A stretch of DNA of 64,000 nucleotides from Holacanthus passer (lineage: Eukaryota; Chordata; Actinopteri; Pomacanthidae). Position numbers and translations under genes: made by a program. Under the pieces are notes generated by a model that had not been told where the DNA came from, did no database searches, and saw nothing but the letters and a program-made list of their open reading frames with translations. The DNA is taken from positions 1,674,001 to 1,738,000 of the forward strand of contig JAFREQ010000048.1 in assembly GCA_025331565.1 (NCBI GenBank), given 5' to 3'. Of the stretch, positions 25,601-39,829 are shown piece by piece (within the stretch, counting starts at the first letter, position 1; each line of letters starts with the position of its first letter).

Positions 25601-28600
25601 TGTCAGGGACAATCAATTCCGGCTGGTCCCAGAAGGAAGATTTTTCTGGCTTAATCAGCAGAAAGGGTCAGTTTCTTTTAGCTGCTAGTGCCACCATGCA
25701 AATATTGAAGCTAAAGCACTGATTTCAAAAAGTTTGGACGCTGTGTAAAACGTGAATAAATACGGAATGCAATCATTTGCAAACAAACTGTGTTTACTGG
25801 TTTTACCAAGTGTTCCTGAGCCCATGTTGTAATCTCCTTGTGTTTGACAAAGTGGTGAACCTCTCTCCATCCTTGCTTATGAACGACTGAGTCTTTCCAG
25901 GATGAACCTTTCATACCTGTTACCAATGAACCTGTTTACCTGTGGAATGATCCAAACAGGTGTTTTTGGATCAGTCCACAACTTTCACACTCTTTTGTTG
26001 CCTCATGTCCCAACTTGTTTGAAACGTGCTGCTGCCATCAAATTCAGAATAAGCAAATATTTATATGAAAAAAGGTTGTATCTCCCTTATTATCTCCCAT
26101 CCTTTAAAGTTAAGGAGGGTGAGGACATGCAATGCTACAATCCACTGGTGTGACGATAATGATAATAACAGTATTAAACGGAGACACGTGTGCAGTCGGA
26201 GGCTTGTAAACACAGGTCCAGACTCTGCAGCTCCAGTGACACAAGAACCTGCAGAGAGCAACATATTGATGGCTTATGAATGGATACAGGTGGAGGAGAG
26301 AGAGAAGGAGAGTTCAGTTCAGTGCATCATGGGAAGTCCCCCGGCAGTCTAGGCCTATAGCAGCATAACTAAGGGATGCCTCAGGGCTCACCTGGACCAA
26401 CCCTAACTGTAAGCTTTGTCAAAGAGGAAGGTTTTAAGCCTACTCTTAAATGTGGAAAGGGTGTCTGCCTCCTGAACCCAGACTGGGATCTGATTCCACA
26501 GGAGAAGAGCTTGATAACTGAAGCTTGATAATCTACTTGACTTGATGATTTTTAGCTGCAGCATGAATGCCCTTGTAGTGAATTAAGTTGTTAAACATAC
26601 TTAACATGTTTAATTGAAAATCTCAGACATAATCTGTTGGTGGAACAATATTATAATAACTTTTATAATATGCTTATTCTTCTGAGCAGATGTAGTGTCA
26701 TGGCATGTTGTGTTTCTGTTATCATGGTCTTACATAGAGTTATTTCAGTTGATGGCTCTGCCTTTTCATCCACATTTATAGAAAGAAATCATTTTTGACA
26801 TATGTTAAGATAAAAAATACTTAAAGTATTGGCAAAGAATTTCTGTAACTCTTATCCCACAAAACTATCCAATTTTAGATTAATGTGGCGTACTGCAAGT
26901 TTCCAAGTCTTGTTGATGTGCACACAGTAATAAGGACAACAACAACGGTCCACCAGTGCTCTAAGCCTGGGCTAAACAAGACCAGATGTGAATGAGGAAC
27001 ATGGTTTCTGTTTTACCCTGTGCCTTGGTTGCTTGTGGCATCACGCTTCCTCGGATTGGCCCAGACAAATTGATTTCAGACAGAACTATTTGAAAACTAT
27101 TGCTGAGTGCATTTCATTCCTCAAGGCAGTTCTTCCTTCTCTCTTTTTTCCTCCATGTGATAAAAGCCACAGCAAGTGAATACTCTGAGATGTTGTGACC
27201 CACTTATTGTGGACTGCACTGCCTGATCCATTAAGTCTTCATGTGGATGTGGAAGTATGCAGCTAAGGTAGAAAGTGGAGGGATGAAACTAGGAGAGTGA
27301 AAATACTGTATCGGGTACAGGGTGAGTATAATATTATAACAAGACTGACAGCCATAGCCCCACTAGCAGCCCTGCTTTGTTCATCACACCCCATGAAGGA
27401 AAATAGACAATGTACTGAAGACTGGATGAGCAAAGATTGTCAAGATGTTGGCATGAGCATAAAAGTTTCCAAAATGAAAAAGGGTTAATCTATAGAATAG
27501 AAATGGTTTCTGTAAATTTCACAGCTGTCTGCCCCAAAAGATTTTGATATTTCTTGTACACAGGAAGTTCCGGCCTGATGGTGCCTCTAGTGAAAAATGT
27601 TAACGGGTCATGATAAACATTAAGGTTGATCTTCTTAGGAGCCTAAGTTTTGAGCTCCAGGAAAGGTCAAGACACCATAATTATTAGGAATCATATTTGG
27701 AGGCAGCCTGGTTCCAGACCTTTGAAAACTCTTCCACATTGCTCATTGACGGCTGTTACTCATGATTAGAGAGACCTAACCCTAACCCAATCAGAGCTTA
27801 GTAGACAGGCTTACAAATAAGGACATCGCCTTCTGCATACTTAGCTTGCTAAATACATTGATTAAGAAAAGTGACAAGAGTGAATGAAATCAACGCAGCT
27901 GTTGACTTAAGACGATGTAAAGAAATTCTTTGATTATTGTTTTTGATCTTTGTTTCTTTGATTAATATGAATAACAACCCCTGCTGCAGCTTCCGTGTCA
28001 GCTGAAGATGGCATTGGTTGGACATCTGGCTGATATTGCCATCCAAGGCCTCAGCCACTAGAGAAGCAAGAATATAAACACATGCTTAATGTTTGCATCA
28101 CAGTGTTTGCACATCATTGTATGGAATGCAAACTTCCGGCTGCGGTCAGAATTGAAAGTACAGTGGGTTTCTATATGCAGTGTTTAATTTCCCTTGAAAC
28201 AGCAGTGCTATTCTGTCATGTTTAATGATTTTAAAGTGGCTCAATCTGTCTTTGTCCATGCACAGGAGCAAGAGGACCCCAACAAGCTGGCCACCAGCTG
28301 GCCCGACTACTACATTGACCGCATCAACTCAATGGCTGCTGTAAGTCAAAACACACGTCACACAAACACAATGCCTGTTGAAATCCCCAGATAAATGAGT
28401 ATTCCTTGACATCATGAATTTTACTATTACAATGTAGTTCACTTACTTCGAGCGTCCACCACTGCTGCCAAGAGGTCACTGCTCACTCAGTCATTCTCTC
28501 TCAGATTCTCTTTGCTCGTTTTTTTATCGCCTCCCTGCCGACTGCTTGTTATATTCGCATGACCACATTCTTTCGCTGTGACCCCAGCGTTCACACATGC

Positions 28601-31600
28601 TGTGATGACAAACAGGCCATTTAGACACTCAGCAGTTCAGTCAGTGGGAATGACTGTCAGAGACACGGAGCGAAGCCAGGATGACAATATTCATTATTTC
28701 TCGCCAGTATGGCTGCCAATAAAAACAGCAGGATACCATCACAAAGCTGTCTTCCGCCATGATCTCAGTATCATTTTAAACATTGCTGCTGTTGTGTGAG
28801 TTGTATTATGTGATTGTACGTTCGGTCAGTGACCGGTTTGTGCCAATAACCTCTGACCCGGAGTCCTTATGTTGAAGACAAGTTGGCTCCCACATGTTTA
28901 GAGATCATAAAACGTGACATTTTAAGAGGGGCTCTTACGGATGTAAGCATGAAATTTAGAGACTAGCAAGTCACTGGTGACGACAGTCTTGCAATGAGAG
29001 CCTCTCATATCAGTAATGGACCTGTCAACATTGTACTTGGTTGATTACAAAACACTACATTTACAAGTCTTTCCAGGCCATGGATCAGATAAACTCTTCA
29101 ACCATAACTTACACAGACCGCCATAAACACAGAGCCAGAACATAATGGCATTTAATATGTTTATTGCCATGTTGTTGTTTTTCTGGCGAACATGCCTGTA
29201 GCAACAACCCATGTTGAAGGTTGCTGTTTTTACAGCTGTTTTTATTTTCTGGCTCCACTCAAGAGATGAAAATGAGCCACTTCTGAACAGTGCACTGGTA
29301 CCTAAGCTCGGTGTCAAAGTCTGGAGAAACAGTCTTACTGTCGTTCTCTAAAAGGCTCAGACAGCACACACACACACAGACATACAGCGTATTTTAAGTG
29401 TAGTCAATAGAAAGTGCTGATTTGAGAATTAAGATATGATAAGCCTTTATTGATCTGCAGAGGGGGTATTTGGTGGTTTCAGCAGCACAAGGACAGAAAT
29501 AAGTAGAGATAAATAAAGAAAGTAAAAAATAAATAATAGGAGGTAGATGAAACTAATATAATAATTGAAGTAAAAATAGAAACTATACAAGAGCAATTAG
29601 ATAAATAGCAGCTGAGCAAGTTTAGTGTATGTAAACAGCATATACCAGACGAATATGTAACGTATCTAAGTAATGATATTTAATCTAGAAATATAATATA
29701 GTGTCTAATGTAATAAGACCAGTGTAACATGTTAACATAATTAGGTATAATGTAGTACAGTATAATATTGTATGGGATATATGATAATTATACTATGTAA
29801 GGTGAAATTATATTGCCTTATGTTGTATAGTAGTAATATAGTATAGCATAATATACAGTATAGTACAGCAGTATAACATATAAGATAGGAAAGTATAGTG
29901 TATTATGCTATAGTATAGTATATAAGAAAATATATCAAAATATATGGCAAGTTATAGAAGCCAGTGGTGCAGAGTGACCATGGCGCTGGAGAGTAGTGTG
30001 AATGTCCCAATTATACCAGACACTGGGAGTTTATTTTTTTATGTATTTGACAGGGATGATGCGTATAGGCATTGTTGCATTTAAATAATGTACAACCAAT
30101 GCAGTGACTTCCAGCTGTAGCTAATTTGCAGTATTTGTCCCTGGTTAGGCTTTTAAGGGATGAAACACATAACAGATTTGATGCAGATCTCGCTCTTGCA
30201 CGCCACACATGCCTTTTCTCACACTAACTTTTCATCCTCGCTTCCTCCGATGATGCATTTTCTTCTGGGTTTCACTTGTTCCAGTCATTTTCTAGAAAGC
30301 GTCATGTGATAGTGTAGAAAAACACTTGTTTTAATGAAACAATTGAAAACAAATGTATTCACATTGTAAGCAAATAAAATGATATTACATCAGTGGCAGA
30401 ATTGGTTTTGCATGCGTAAAGAAGATTAAAAATTCTCTGTAACAGATGAAATGACCTGTTGGGAGAGATATTTTTGTGTCTCCAGCCCCCTCTTTGCACA
30501 AGCCGTCTCTTGTTCAAGCCCCACTTTAGCAGACTCTGTCTTATTCTCCATAACTCTACCAATTTCCTCCCCTTCCTGAATCGTTTTTCACTCCCGCTAT
30601 CAGTCTTCCATTTTCTCCACCGCCGTGCCCCAGACAGCATCTTGACAAGAGCACATTTTAAAACTTGTACATGACTTCATGTCTTGGCTCCTGGGTGAGC
30701 TCACCGGGGGCAGCCCTTCCACAGTAGCTGAGTTATTGGATGAGCTCATTTTCGCTTTGCCGCCCAGAGAGATTACTGTACAACCAGCGTCTCGATGTTC
30801 ATTCATAAAACCATTTCAGAGCCCTGAGGTTGTTCCTTTGCCACAGAGTGATAATTCAAACGTCCTTGTGACTCTGACAAGAGTTTCTGTAGCCTTGCTG
30901 TGTCCAAGCTGGTGTGGTGAGCTTCGGAGCTCCTTCCTGGAAAGAGCTTTCTGCAGAAAGGCCGAGAAGGAGATCAAACACAGAGGAAGGGCTTCTTATA
31001 TACCAGCGATGGGAAGAAACACGCAGAGCAAAGCTGTTGTATTGTTGCACATTCTCGATCACAAAACAGGCTTATAACACTTGAAAGCATTTTGCAATGC
31101 CAATTTGAGTCCCTATTACATTTAATGTTTCCTGAAAATGGATTTCATTTTCTTTTAATTAAGCGGCTCTTTTATTGAGGCCTGTTTTAAATATTGCCTA
31201 TTAACTAAGGAACATTTTAAAGTACAATTATTAGAGTGGCAATAAATGTTTTCAGCTTTTCATTAGCTTGGCAAAGTTTGAGTTTTATATTGAATGGTCA
31301 GATAGGTAGGGAAATCTGCCTGCCCTTTTTATTGAAACTTTAAAGTGGCTATAATTCAATATTTTTATATTAACAACGTATGAAATGACAATGTGACAAT
31401 GTGAAAGGGGTGATGAACCTACAGTCCTCATCAGCTGAATCTGCAGCTCCCCTTGGCCTTAGCTTTACAGTGAGTTTCAGCTCACAGTTTTAGCTGTCTG
31501 GCCCGAAGCTTTACTGTTCTGGTTCACTCTCACTGCTCTCATAATTTGCAGCCACAGCAGCTGTTTTCATCGACTTAAAAGGTGAACAGGGCTGCCAACT

Positions 31601-34600
31601 CTCTTTCAGATCCTTCACTTAAGTAAAAGCACTAATACCACACTGTAAAAGTTACTCTGTTACAACGAAGCACCCTGCATTGCAAATGTTACTTAAGTAT
31701 GCAAGTGTAATGAAGAAAATGTATTTAAAGTATTCAAAATAAAAATACACAAAATTGTCCCATCTGTCTGTTATACTATTAAATATTATATCATTAAACT
31801 GCTCCTGGCCATGCATTAATCTAAAAGCAGTATTTTGCTCTTGTAGTAGGTTGAGTTTGAGCTTATTGGGACATAAAGTAGTAGTAGTCTTAAAATTGTG
31901 AGAAATGTGGTCACAATGACCCAAAGTGTCACCTTCACAACACTTGTTTTGGACCAACAGTCCAAACTTCAAAATGATTACTTCTACCAATAATAATGAT
32001 AAGAGTAAGATTAAAATGATTAAAAGAATTAGAAGAAAAAGCAGCAGATTTTCAGATTTGTAAAGCCAGAACTGTTACATTTTCAAAATATGTATCATTG
32101 TATCAGAATCGTTAATCATTCAGTCATCAACCAATTAACTGTTGATTTCAACTGTATCAAGACTTCGTATCTTTGAAGCTCTTTGTATGTTGTGTGTGCA
32201 AAAATCTTAATTTATAAAGGAACTAGTAACTTATGCTGTCGGATAAATGAAGTGAAGTCAAAAGTATATGATTACTAATGAACTCATGGGCACTCAGTTG
32301 AACTGTAACTATCATCTTACACTTGAACATGCTAGAGTTCCTCTACAACTTGACCAAAAGCTGTTCTTATTGAAATGTAGACTCACATCCTAACGTCAGA
32401 ACAGCTTTCATTAGTGGTAGTTAGCATTTCAGTGGATTAAATGAAGTATCAATTTGAGTAATTTGCCCACATAACACAATTTGATAGCGAAGAAAAGACT
32501 GTTATAATATAATAGACAATGGTATGACCAATTCACCACGAAAGACTAATAAATGTGTTTGAAAGTTGTTAATTTCACTTGTGTCGAATCACCACATTCC
32601 ACTCAATTTCAGTTTTTAGTTTTTAGCCTAATAGCAAGCTAGTATTTTGACTTTACGTGACTATTTTAGTTAAAACAATGTTGTTTGCCTTCATTTATAT
32701 TGACCAAATGCTTTTTTAACTTGGCCCATCAGCGACCCACATGGACCAAATTAAAGTTTTGATGAGCTGCAGTCATCACCCACTCAGTTGACGACGCACG
32801 GACGACTTGCTTGAAGGCATAGCTCTGGCTCTGGGGGGCACTTCCCATAATAAGGATTTAGGGAAGTACCTTCTGCTGGTTCACCAACTGGCTATAATAG
32901 TATCCTTATGTGCGTGTTGGCCACAGGTTCGAACGAGCTTACAAATAGCAGATGTAGGAAGGAGCCATTTGGCCAGACTCATTGACACGGTGAACTGGCT
33001 CGCAGCACGACCAAATCATTCACTCTCCCCAACACTTGTTGTGTCCAACTTCCCATTGACTATGAACATATTCGTTTAGAGAAACAGGAGCCAGAGTCTT
33101 TACTTCTTGGCACGGAGTCGGTGAACCATCTGGACTTGAGGCTAAGTTGTCACGATGGATGTTTTGACTGCACTGTTTCTAGATGAAACACTCACACACA
33201 CACACACACACACCGGTCAGAACAGAGCTGTTGTCAGGCAGTCGAACACGGAGTCCGGCTTCAGCAGGCCATGTAGGTGCTGTTGGTGTCTTTCCAGAAA
33301 TGTTTGCATCCAACTTTGACTTGTGTGTCTTTTTTTTTTACAGGTTTACACATTAGAAATCAGGGTCATATTTAAACAAATATTTTTTCAGCCAAATTAA
33401 TGGGCAGCCACTGTGACCAGCTCGCTCCGCTGCTGAAACACAGACTGTTTGAACGTCGGTGCTTGGCAGTGAAGTGCCATGGAAAAAGCCTGGAGAGACT
33501 AAACAGAAGCCCTGTGGCCCTGACTAATGGGAGCACAGCAGCTCTTTGATGTTGCTGAGGGGAGGCTTTAAGTGATGCAGAGATGCATTAACACCACCAC
33601 CGGGCAAAGTTTTTTTTTTTTTCAATCATTTGTTGTAAGCTTTATTGGAGCTAATTGCCTGCATGACTTATTTTGGCATGTTGTGTAGCTTCAAACAGTT
33701 CTTTAAAAGGAAAATGTCATTGGAAGGAGAGGACATACGCATGATCTGCTTGCGCCTGAAACATTAGCCTTCTAACAAGCCTCTGATTGTCTGTGATGCT
33801 TGGACGAACAAACACATTTACTTGTGAAGAGGAGGAAACATGCACTGTTGTTGTTTCATTGCTGCCAAATTAAGATTAATGAGAAACAAAGAGTCTTAAT
33901 TAAAAGTGTAAAATGTTGAATTTCTTTCCAAATAGCACCTGCTATAAAGCCAAAATGTAGTCATATCAATCAGCTGTATTTCCACTGAATCCCATTTCCA
34001 TGTCATTTCTCACTTGTATAGATGCAGACCCTGTTTGCCTTTGATGAGGAGGAAATGGAAATGAGGAACAAGGTGGTGGAGGATCTGAAGACAGCGCTTC
34101 GGACTCAGCCAATGAGGTAAGTGATTCTCTCTGTCCAACTAAACCGTGACCTCTTCCTCTGCTCCTCAGAGCTCTGCATTGCTCGGTTCTCCTCCAAGTT
34201 GTGCATTCCTGCTATTTGACTTGTTGACATATTAAATCCAGTTAATAATGCAACCTGCTACAGAGAAGATTTACTTTGCATGAAGTCTGTCTCTTGTCTC
34301 GGCAGGATTACAGTACTTCCAATTGAAATACGGCCTGTTAATATTATTTTAAGAACTACACTCTTATTCTTCTCCCCCTGACATGGTCATCAGCATCTGC
34401 TAGGCCTCAATCGTCACCACAAAGTAACATTCAAAGACATTAGACAGCCGACCCATACAAGCCGTCTCCCTCTCCCCCTCAGCAGCTCCTTTAAAGCTGT
34501 CCATCAGCCTGTGCCAGTGGTATGATGCAGTGGTCTGGACCAAAGCGGGGGTGTTGAGTTTTCTCAAGGGCAGCTATGAAGCGACAGACCTAATGTGCAG

Positions 34601-37600
34601 AGTGACAAAAACCCAGAGCAGCTTTTATGTCTGGGTCACGTCTGGGTTGTGTGTATGTAGGGAAAGTGTGTGTGTGCATGGTTGTGTTTGTGTCTGCGCA
34701 TATATGGGCATCAGAAACACTATGACTGGGAACAAGGCTGGTAAGCAGCTTCTTGAGTCCAGACACATGGCAGGAAGTTGTTCTGACAAAGTTAAAGTAG
34801 AAATGTTGCTGCTTCTAACACTTCAAAATACTTAAATATGCATTCAAATGCATTCTAAATAAAACATTTCTTGTGGAGTCTAAACATCTTGAGTCACTGT
34901 CTTATGATGGATGGATCCCTAAAAAAATAAACTGAATATATGTACTCTCACTCACATACTTAACAGTCTGATTTTGACAAGAATGCTCTCACAGTAATCC
35001 ATAAATTTGAATATAATAACGATATAACGAATGATAATGTTCTCAAGAAAACTTATTTGAAGTCAATAGATTAAACTTTTTTTTTGCCTGACTAAGTTTA
35101 GGATTGCATCGTATTTAAATGAGGGAGAAAGTTGAGAATACACTCTGCTGCGCTCTACAGATCTGCTTTGATTGTCACTCATTCCAGATGCGGACTACAT
35201 ATGTGGTACGCATGCACGATGAAAACTGACTATTTCAGGTATTCATGATCAGGAAAGAAAATTCCAAATTTGCACAATAAGATCCTGTAACAACATATCC
35301 TAATATATTGTCACAATATTCCTTGATTTGTAACCCCAGTGTAGTGAAGAGTGCTGAAACTTCAGGAAGGACCTATACTGAATAATTATGTGATACAGAA
35401 GTAGGACTACTTATCTTTATTTGAGGTTACAGTTTTCTGCACATTGCTCATTTTGGTGTGAATTTGTAAATTCATTGTTTCAAACAATTTGAAAAATAGG
35501 GCTAAAAAAAGCAACCTTTCTCAGGACTTTCACTTTAGTGAGGTTTGAGCTTTAATGAGTTATGAATGTTTTATTAGTCCGGACTTCTTCTTCTTGCATT
35601 ATGCAGTAGAGACAGTTCAAATTGCAAATGTGGTAAATGACCGAAAACTAGTTTTGACACCATATGTAAAGGGAGAATCACTCCACTTGTGCAGTTTCAA
35701 ATACTTCAGGTCAATAATGATATGCCCTTTTTTTGACATGTATTTTCTCTGTTTCTTTCTCGCTCACTTACCCTTTGTATTATATTCAAGTGCATTTAAT
35801 TTACCTCATCAAAAAAAGGATGTAATGACTCAGCACTATTCAGTAATGCACCTGCGCCCATACTGATCACAGAGTACGTTACTGCTCATTAGCACACAGG
35901 TGTTTTTGAGTACTGTAGCAGTGATGTGGGTAGCAGGTGTGTCCCACAGAATATGGGTGTCCAGGGAAAGTCTGGGCAGTGCGTTAATGTCCCACCAAGT
36001 CTCGCCTCCTTGACAAATGGGTGGCTCAGGCAAAAAAGATGACTTTGTGCTTGACAGCTTAGATGTCAGGGGGAACTGTGTGCTTTAATGTGGCCATCAA
36101 TTTCACCTAAACTTCGGCTTTATGTGTCACCTCTGTGGCCCTTTGTGCGCCAGCATACTGCCTTTATGCCAGTGGTTTGTGAGACATGGTGGTGTCTGTC
36201 TGTATTCATCTTTGATTCATGCCTGCCTTTGGGTGACTGCCTGAAATGGCCTCTCTCCCTCCCCTCTGGCATTTCCTAGAGGCAGCTGGGCCTGGTTGTG
36301 AAGAGGTGCCCTTGTGCTCTCAGCCCCGCTCTGCAGGGCCACAAGACCCAAACACATGGCGGGCATGCAGGGTGCCAGGCAGAGCGCACAAAAGCAGCAC
36401 ATTGTCAGCAAGCCACCCACTGTTGTCACTTTCACTCACAGGCTGATTATGAGCCATTGAAATGACAAGGTGACATGTTGCTGCTGTGTTACTGGATATG
36501 GAATGTGATATTAACACAGGCAAAAAAAAAGAAGTCATTTAAAAGTGTATATCTTCTTTATCATGTTCATTTATCATTTAACTGAAAATTTTTGCTTCTG
36601 ATTAAATTTTCCAAGCAGCCTTTTAGTTTGCGACCCCTTAGCGAAATAGCGAAAGGTCTACTTAGTCCATGTAATGATTTAAGGAGATTAACCAAAATGT
36701 AATATTTCATTTTAAGAATTTCTAGAGGCTTGAAAAGTATGCACTGATGTACATGCACCATATTCACCAGATTAATATCTTGACCTTATTAAGCAGATCA
36801 GCCATGATATGGTGATCTGCATTCAGTGATGACAGCCTGGTGACTCGGTTCTTAGTTCCACAACAATCCCTGGCCTCATGTTAGCCTACATAGAAATGAT
36901 CCTAACCTGTTCCACATAGTTAGGTGAAGATGCCAAATATGATGAGTAGGGATATCAGAATCTGCGTGGGGAGAAAGTAAGATTGGTGCGTCCCTAGTCT
37001 GACTTGCTACAGCTTTACTTTCACCACTGTTTGAAGTGGAAAAGTATTAACCCCCACCCGATCATTTGAGACCATAGACCAGAGTGTAATACAGCTAATA
37101 GATCACAGACATTTTTCATCAACTGCTTGGCTAAATGATTTGAAATGCATTGTGGGTAATGTAGGAAATGGGAACTCAAGTAGACAGGAGGACAACAAAG
37201 TACAAAACATTAAATGGCAACACTTCATTACAGAGCAGCTGGATTGTATCAAACATTGCCTCAAACAGTGAGAGGAGACAGCAGGGAAGTATATTGTTGT
37301 GAATGATGCTGTACTTCATTCACTGTTGACCAGAAATTGTTTTAATAGTTATAATCATTAAACCAATTTAATGGCCCGGATGTCTTATTTCAAATATAGT
37401 TTATATTTATTATACAGCAATAACATGGAGACATTTGGAAAATTGGCTCAGTTTCCCTCTTTATTTACAGCTTATCTCATTTCCCCTGCCTATAGTTATT
37501 GCTTTGTTTACCAGTTAGTCAAATGGAGCTTGAACATCATGCTGGGCTTGTGTGTTTACTCACATAAAGCTGAATCTCAACTCAAATGAGTGTGCGAGGG

Positions 37601-39602
37601 CCAACATGCAAACACAAACTGCTGCAGCCAGTTGTGTAGTCAAATTAAATCTCCATAGCTTTTGCATACATTTTAATTCAGCTCCAAATATTTAAATATT
37701 TATGCTCTCCTGTGGTATTTTAACTACACTGTTAAGTGTACTTACATATGCGTTGTTGACCTCTGCACTCATGTTTATGTCTGTGCTGATGAGCATACAT
37801 GTGTGTGATGCTCATCAGTCACTGTCATTTCCGCGATGAACACAACTGCAGGAGGACAGGAAATGAAGCTTTCCTGGAGGTCACTGAGGCCATGCCGGCC
37901 CAGAATGCACTGAAGTCCCAGGCTCGTGTCAGTAGAGTATCACAATGGGACCCTGGACATTGTTTCTGCAAATCTCTTCCAGCAAGAATATTGACTTGAG
38001 TCAGCTGCAGCCATTCCCCCTGCTCCTGTGTCAATAGTCCTTTGGACGATTCGCTACCACCACATGCAAATATTATTCTTCAAAACATTTTGCCGCCAGA
38101 TCTCTCAAAGATTCTGCATAACAGAGAGTGAACTTTATATCTGTTTTCATATATTACCAAATACATTAGTGGTGGAGTCGAGTATCACACCTTTACAGAG
38201 TCTTTGATGGAGCATGAATGTTTTTGCCTCTCTGAGTGCAGATTTCTTACCCCTTGGAGAAACGAGGGCCAGGTAGGCAGATACAGGTGGATTTAGAGGT
38301 AAAGAGACTGAGCCTGCTCATGAGGGAGGTTTGTGTTAGAATGGTAATAAACAGATGGAGAAAGGGACAAAGGTGGTGTAGAGAAAGGGAGTTGTATTCT
38401 GCCCTTACTTATTTGACCTTTCATGTAATTATGGACACCCTGCCTAAAAAACACATACATACAAAGAACACAGTTACGGGAAGGTAAAAGGTTTGCCTGT
38501 AGTTTGTTTCTTTCTAAAATGATGCTTGCTCTTACTTAATAAGGCAAATTCCTATGCTAAGTTCTTGTTAACTTTTACAGAGGAGCAATAGAAAGCATCC
38601 TGACTGGAAACCTCACAAACTGGCACGGGGGATGTGCACGGCCCAGAACAGATGGGCTCTGCAGGTGATTAAAACCACCCATTGGTACCCATCTACCAAA
38701 CATCAGTGATATCTGTGCAGAGGCCAGAGGATACAAAAGACAATAGCCCAGCCACAGTTTGTTCATCCTGCTGCTGTCTGGCAAGCGATACAGAAGTATC
38801 TGCTGCCGTACTGCCAGGCTACAGAGCAGCTCCTCCACAAGCTACAAAATAAAAGCATTAACATGTCAGCATATGCACTAGCCGAGCAACATGATGCCAA
38901 CAAAAATAGAGCAGGAAGGACAATAAGACACTGTCAAGGGTACGACAAGAGTACATAAATAAAATAATCTGCCACTTCATGTAGAATTCACAGCAGAATA
39001 AAACATCACCAAGGCAGGAAACACAGACATGTATGAACAATGTAAAGTACACAGTGGCTGATTTGGGTCACTTGGCATGTCAGCCAGTTGGTGCATCACA
39101 ACAAAACCTTTACAATAATGTAATAACAATAATGGTAACCTGCAGTTGTTCACAAACTGCTTGGCCTGGTCAAGGTGCAACTGCATCCCTCACACCCCCT
39201 GACGCTAGAACATGTGTAATCTCCAAGTGTCAGCTGAGCACAGAATGTCTCCTTTCTGGAGCTCTGCTTTCCTACGGCCACGAACACACCAGCAGCTTCT
39301 TCTCTTCTGCAGCTGCTGATTGGCTCTTTTCTTTTGTTCCATTCTCACATAGTTTTTAGGACTTTTTAATGTGGCTTTTGTTTTTACTCTGTGACAGATG
39401 CGGTTTCAAATGTGGCAAAGTATGAAATACTTGAGATATGTTTTTTTAAATACTCAAAAAAAAGGGTTAGTACACTAAACGCATTTGTTGCAGTAACAAG
39501 AGTACATGTAATTCATTACTTCCAACCCTGACTTCCACCCTGTGGTTTAATAAACAAGTCACAGGAGCCATTGTGGAAACATGGCCTCTAGTCTCGAGAT
39601 CA

Positions 39603-39658
<56 letters not shown>

Positions 39659-39777
39659 GACGCAGACTTCTCCCTATAGATTTAAGGATAAACCAAGTCC
39701 ATAAGAGCCATTGCCTCCATGCCATGATATACTATACACCTCACAGATGTGCCCCTTGGCCAGGGGTTTTATTGTGA

Positions 39778-39829
<52 letters not shown>

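Larger units (their letters stand above)
19899..28265 (+). other. daam2: daam2 intron 2 (8.4 kb)
   Basis: GTGAGT to TCCATGCACAG. It contains a 29-nt poly-A (20826-20854), CA/TG microsatellites at 21535-21573 and 22602-22645, a TIR-element copy (25721-26080) and a dispersed repeat (26275-26540). No coding exon is seen. Confidence 0.85.
28341..34021 (+). other. daam2: daam2 intron 3 (5.7 kb)
   Basis: GTAAGT to TTGTATAG. It contains AT-rich repeat sequence (29432-29990), AT-rich unique sequence (about 31.1-31.4 kb), another AGTAAAAGTA-type repeat (31600-31860) and a CA microsatellite (33190-33212). No coding exon is seen. Confidence 0.85.

Noticed and set aside
27775..27790. CCTAACCCTAACCC, telomere-like repeat
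   Set aside because: Only about two units; too short to indicate an interstitial telomeric array.
32926..32936. GGTTCGAACGA, resembling a tRNA/SINE B box
   Set aside because: No A box at the right distance and no cloverleaf could be drawn.
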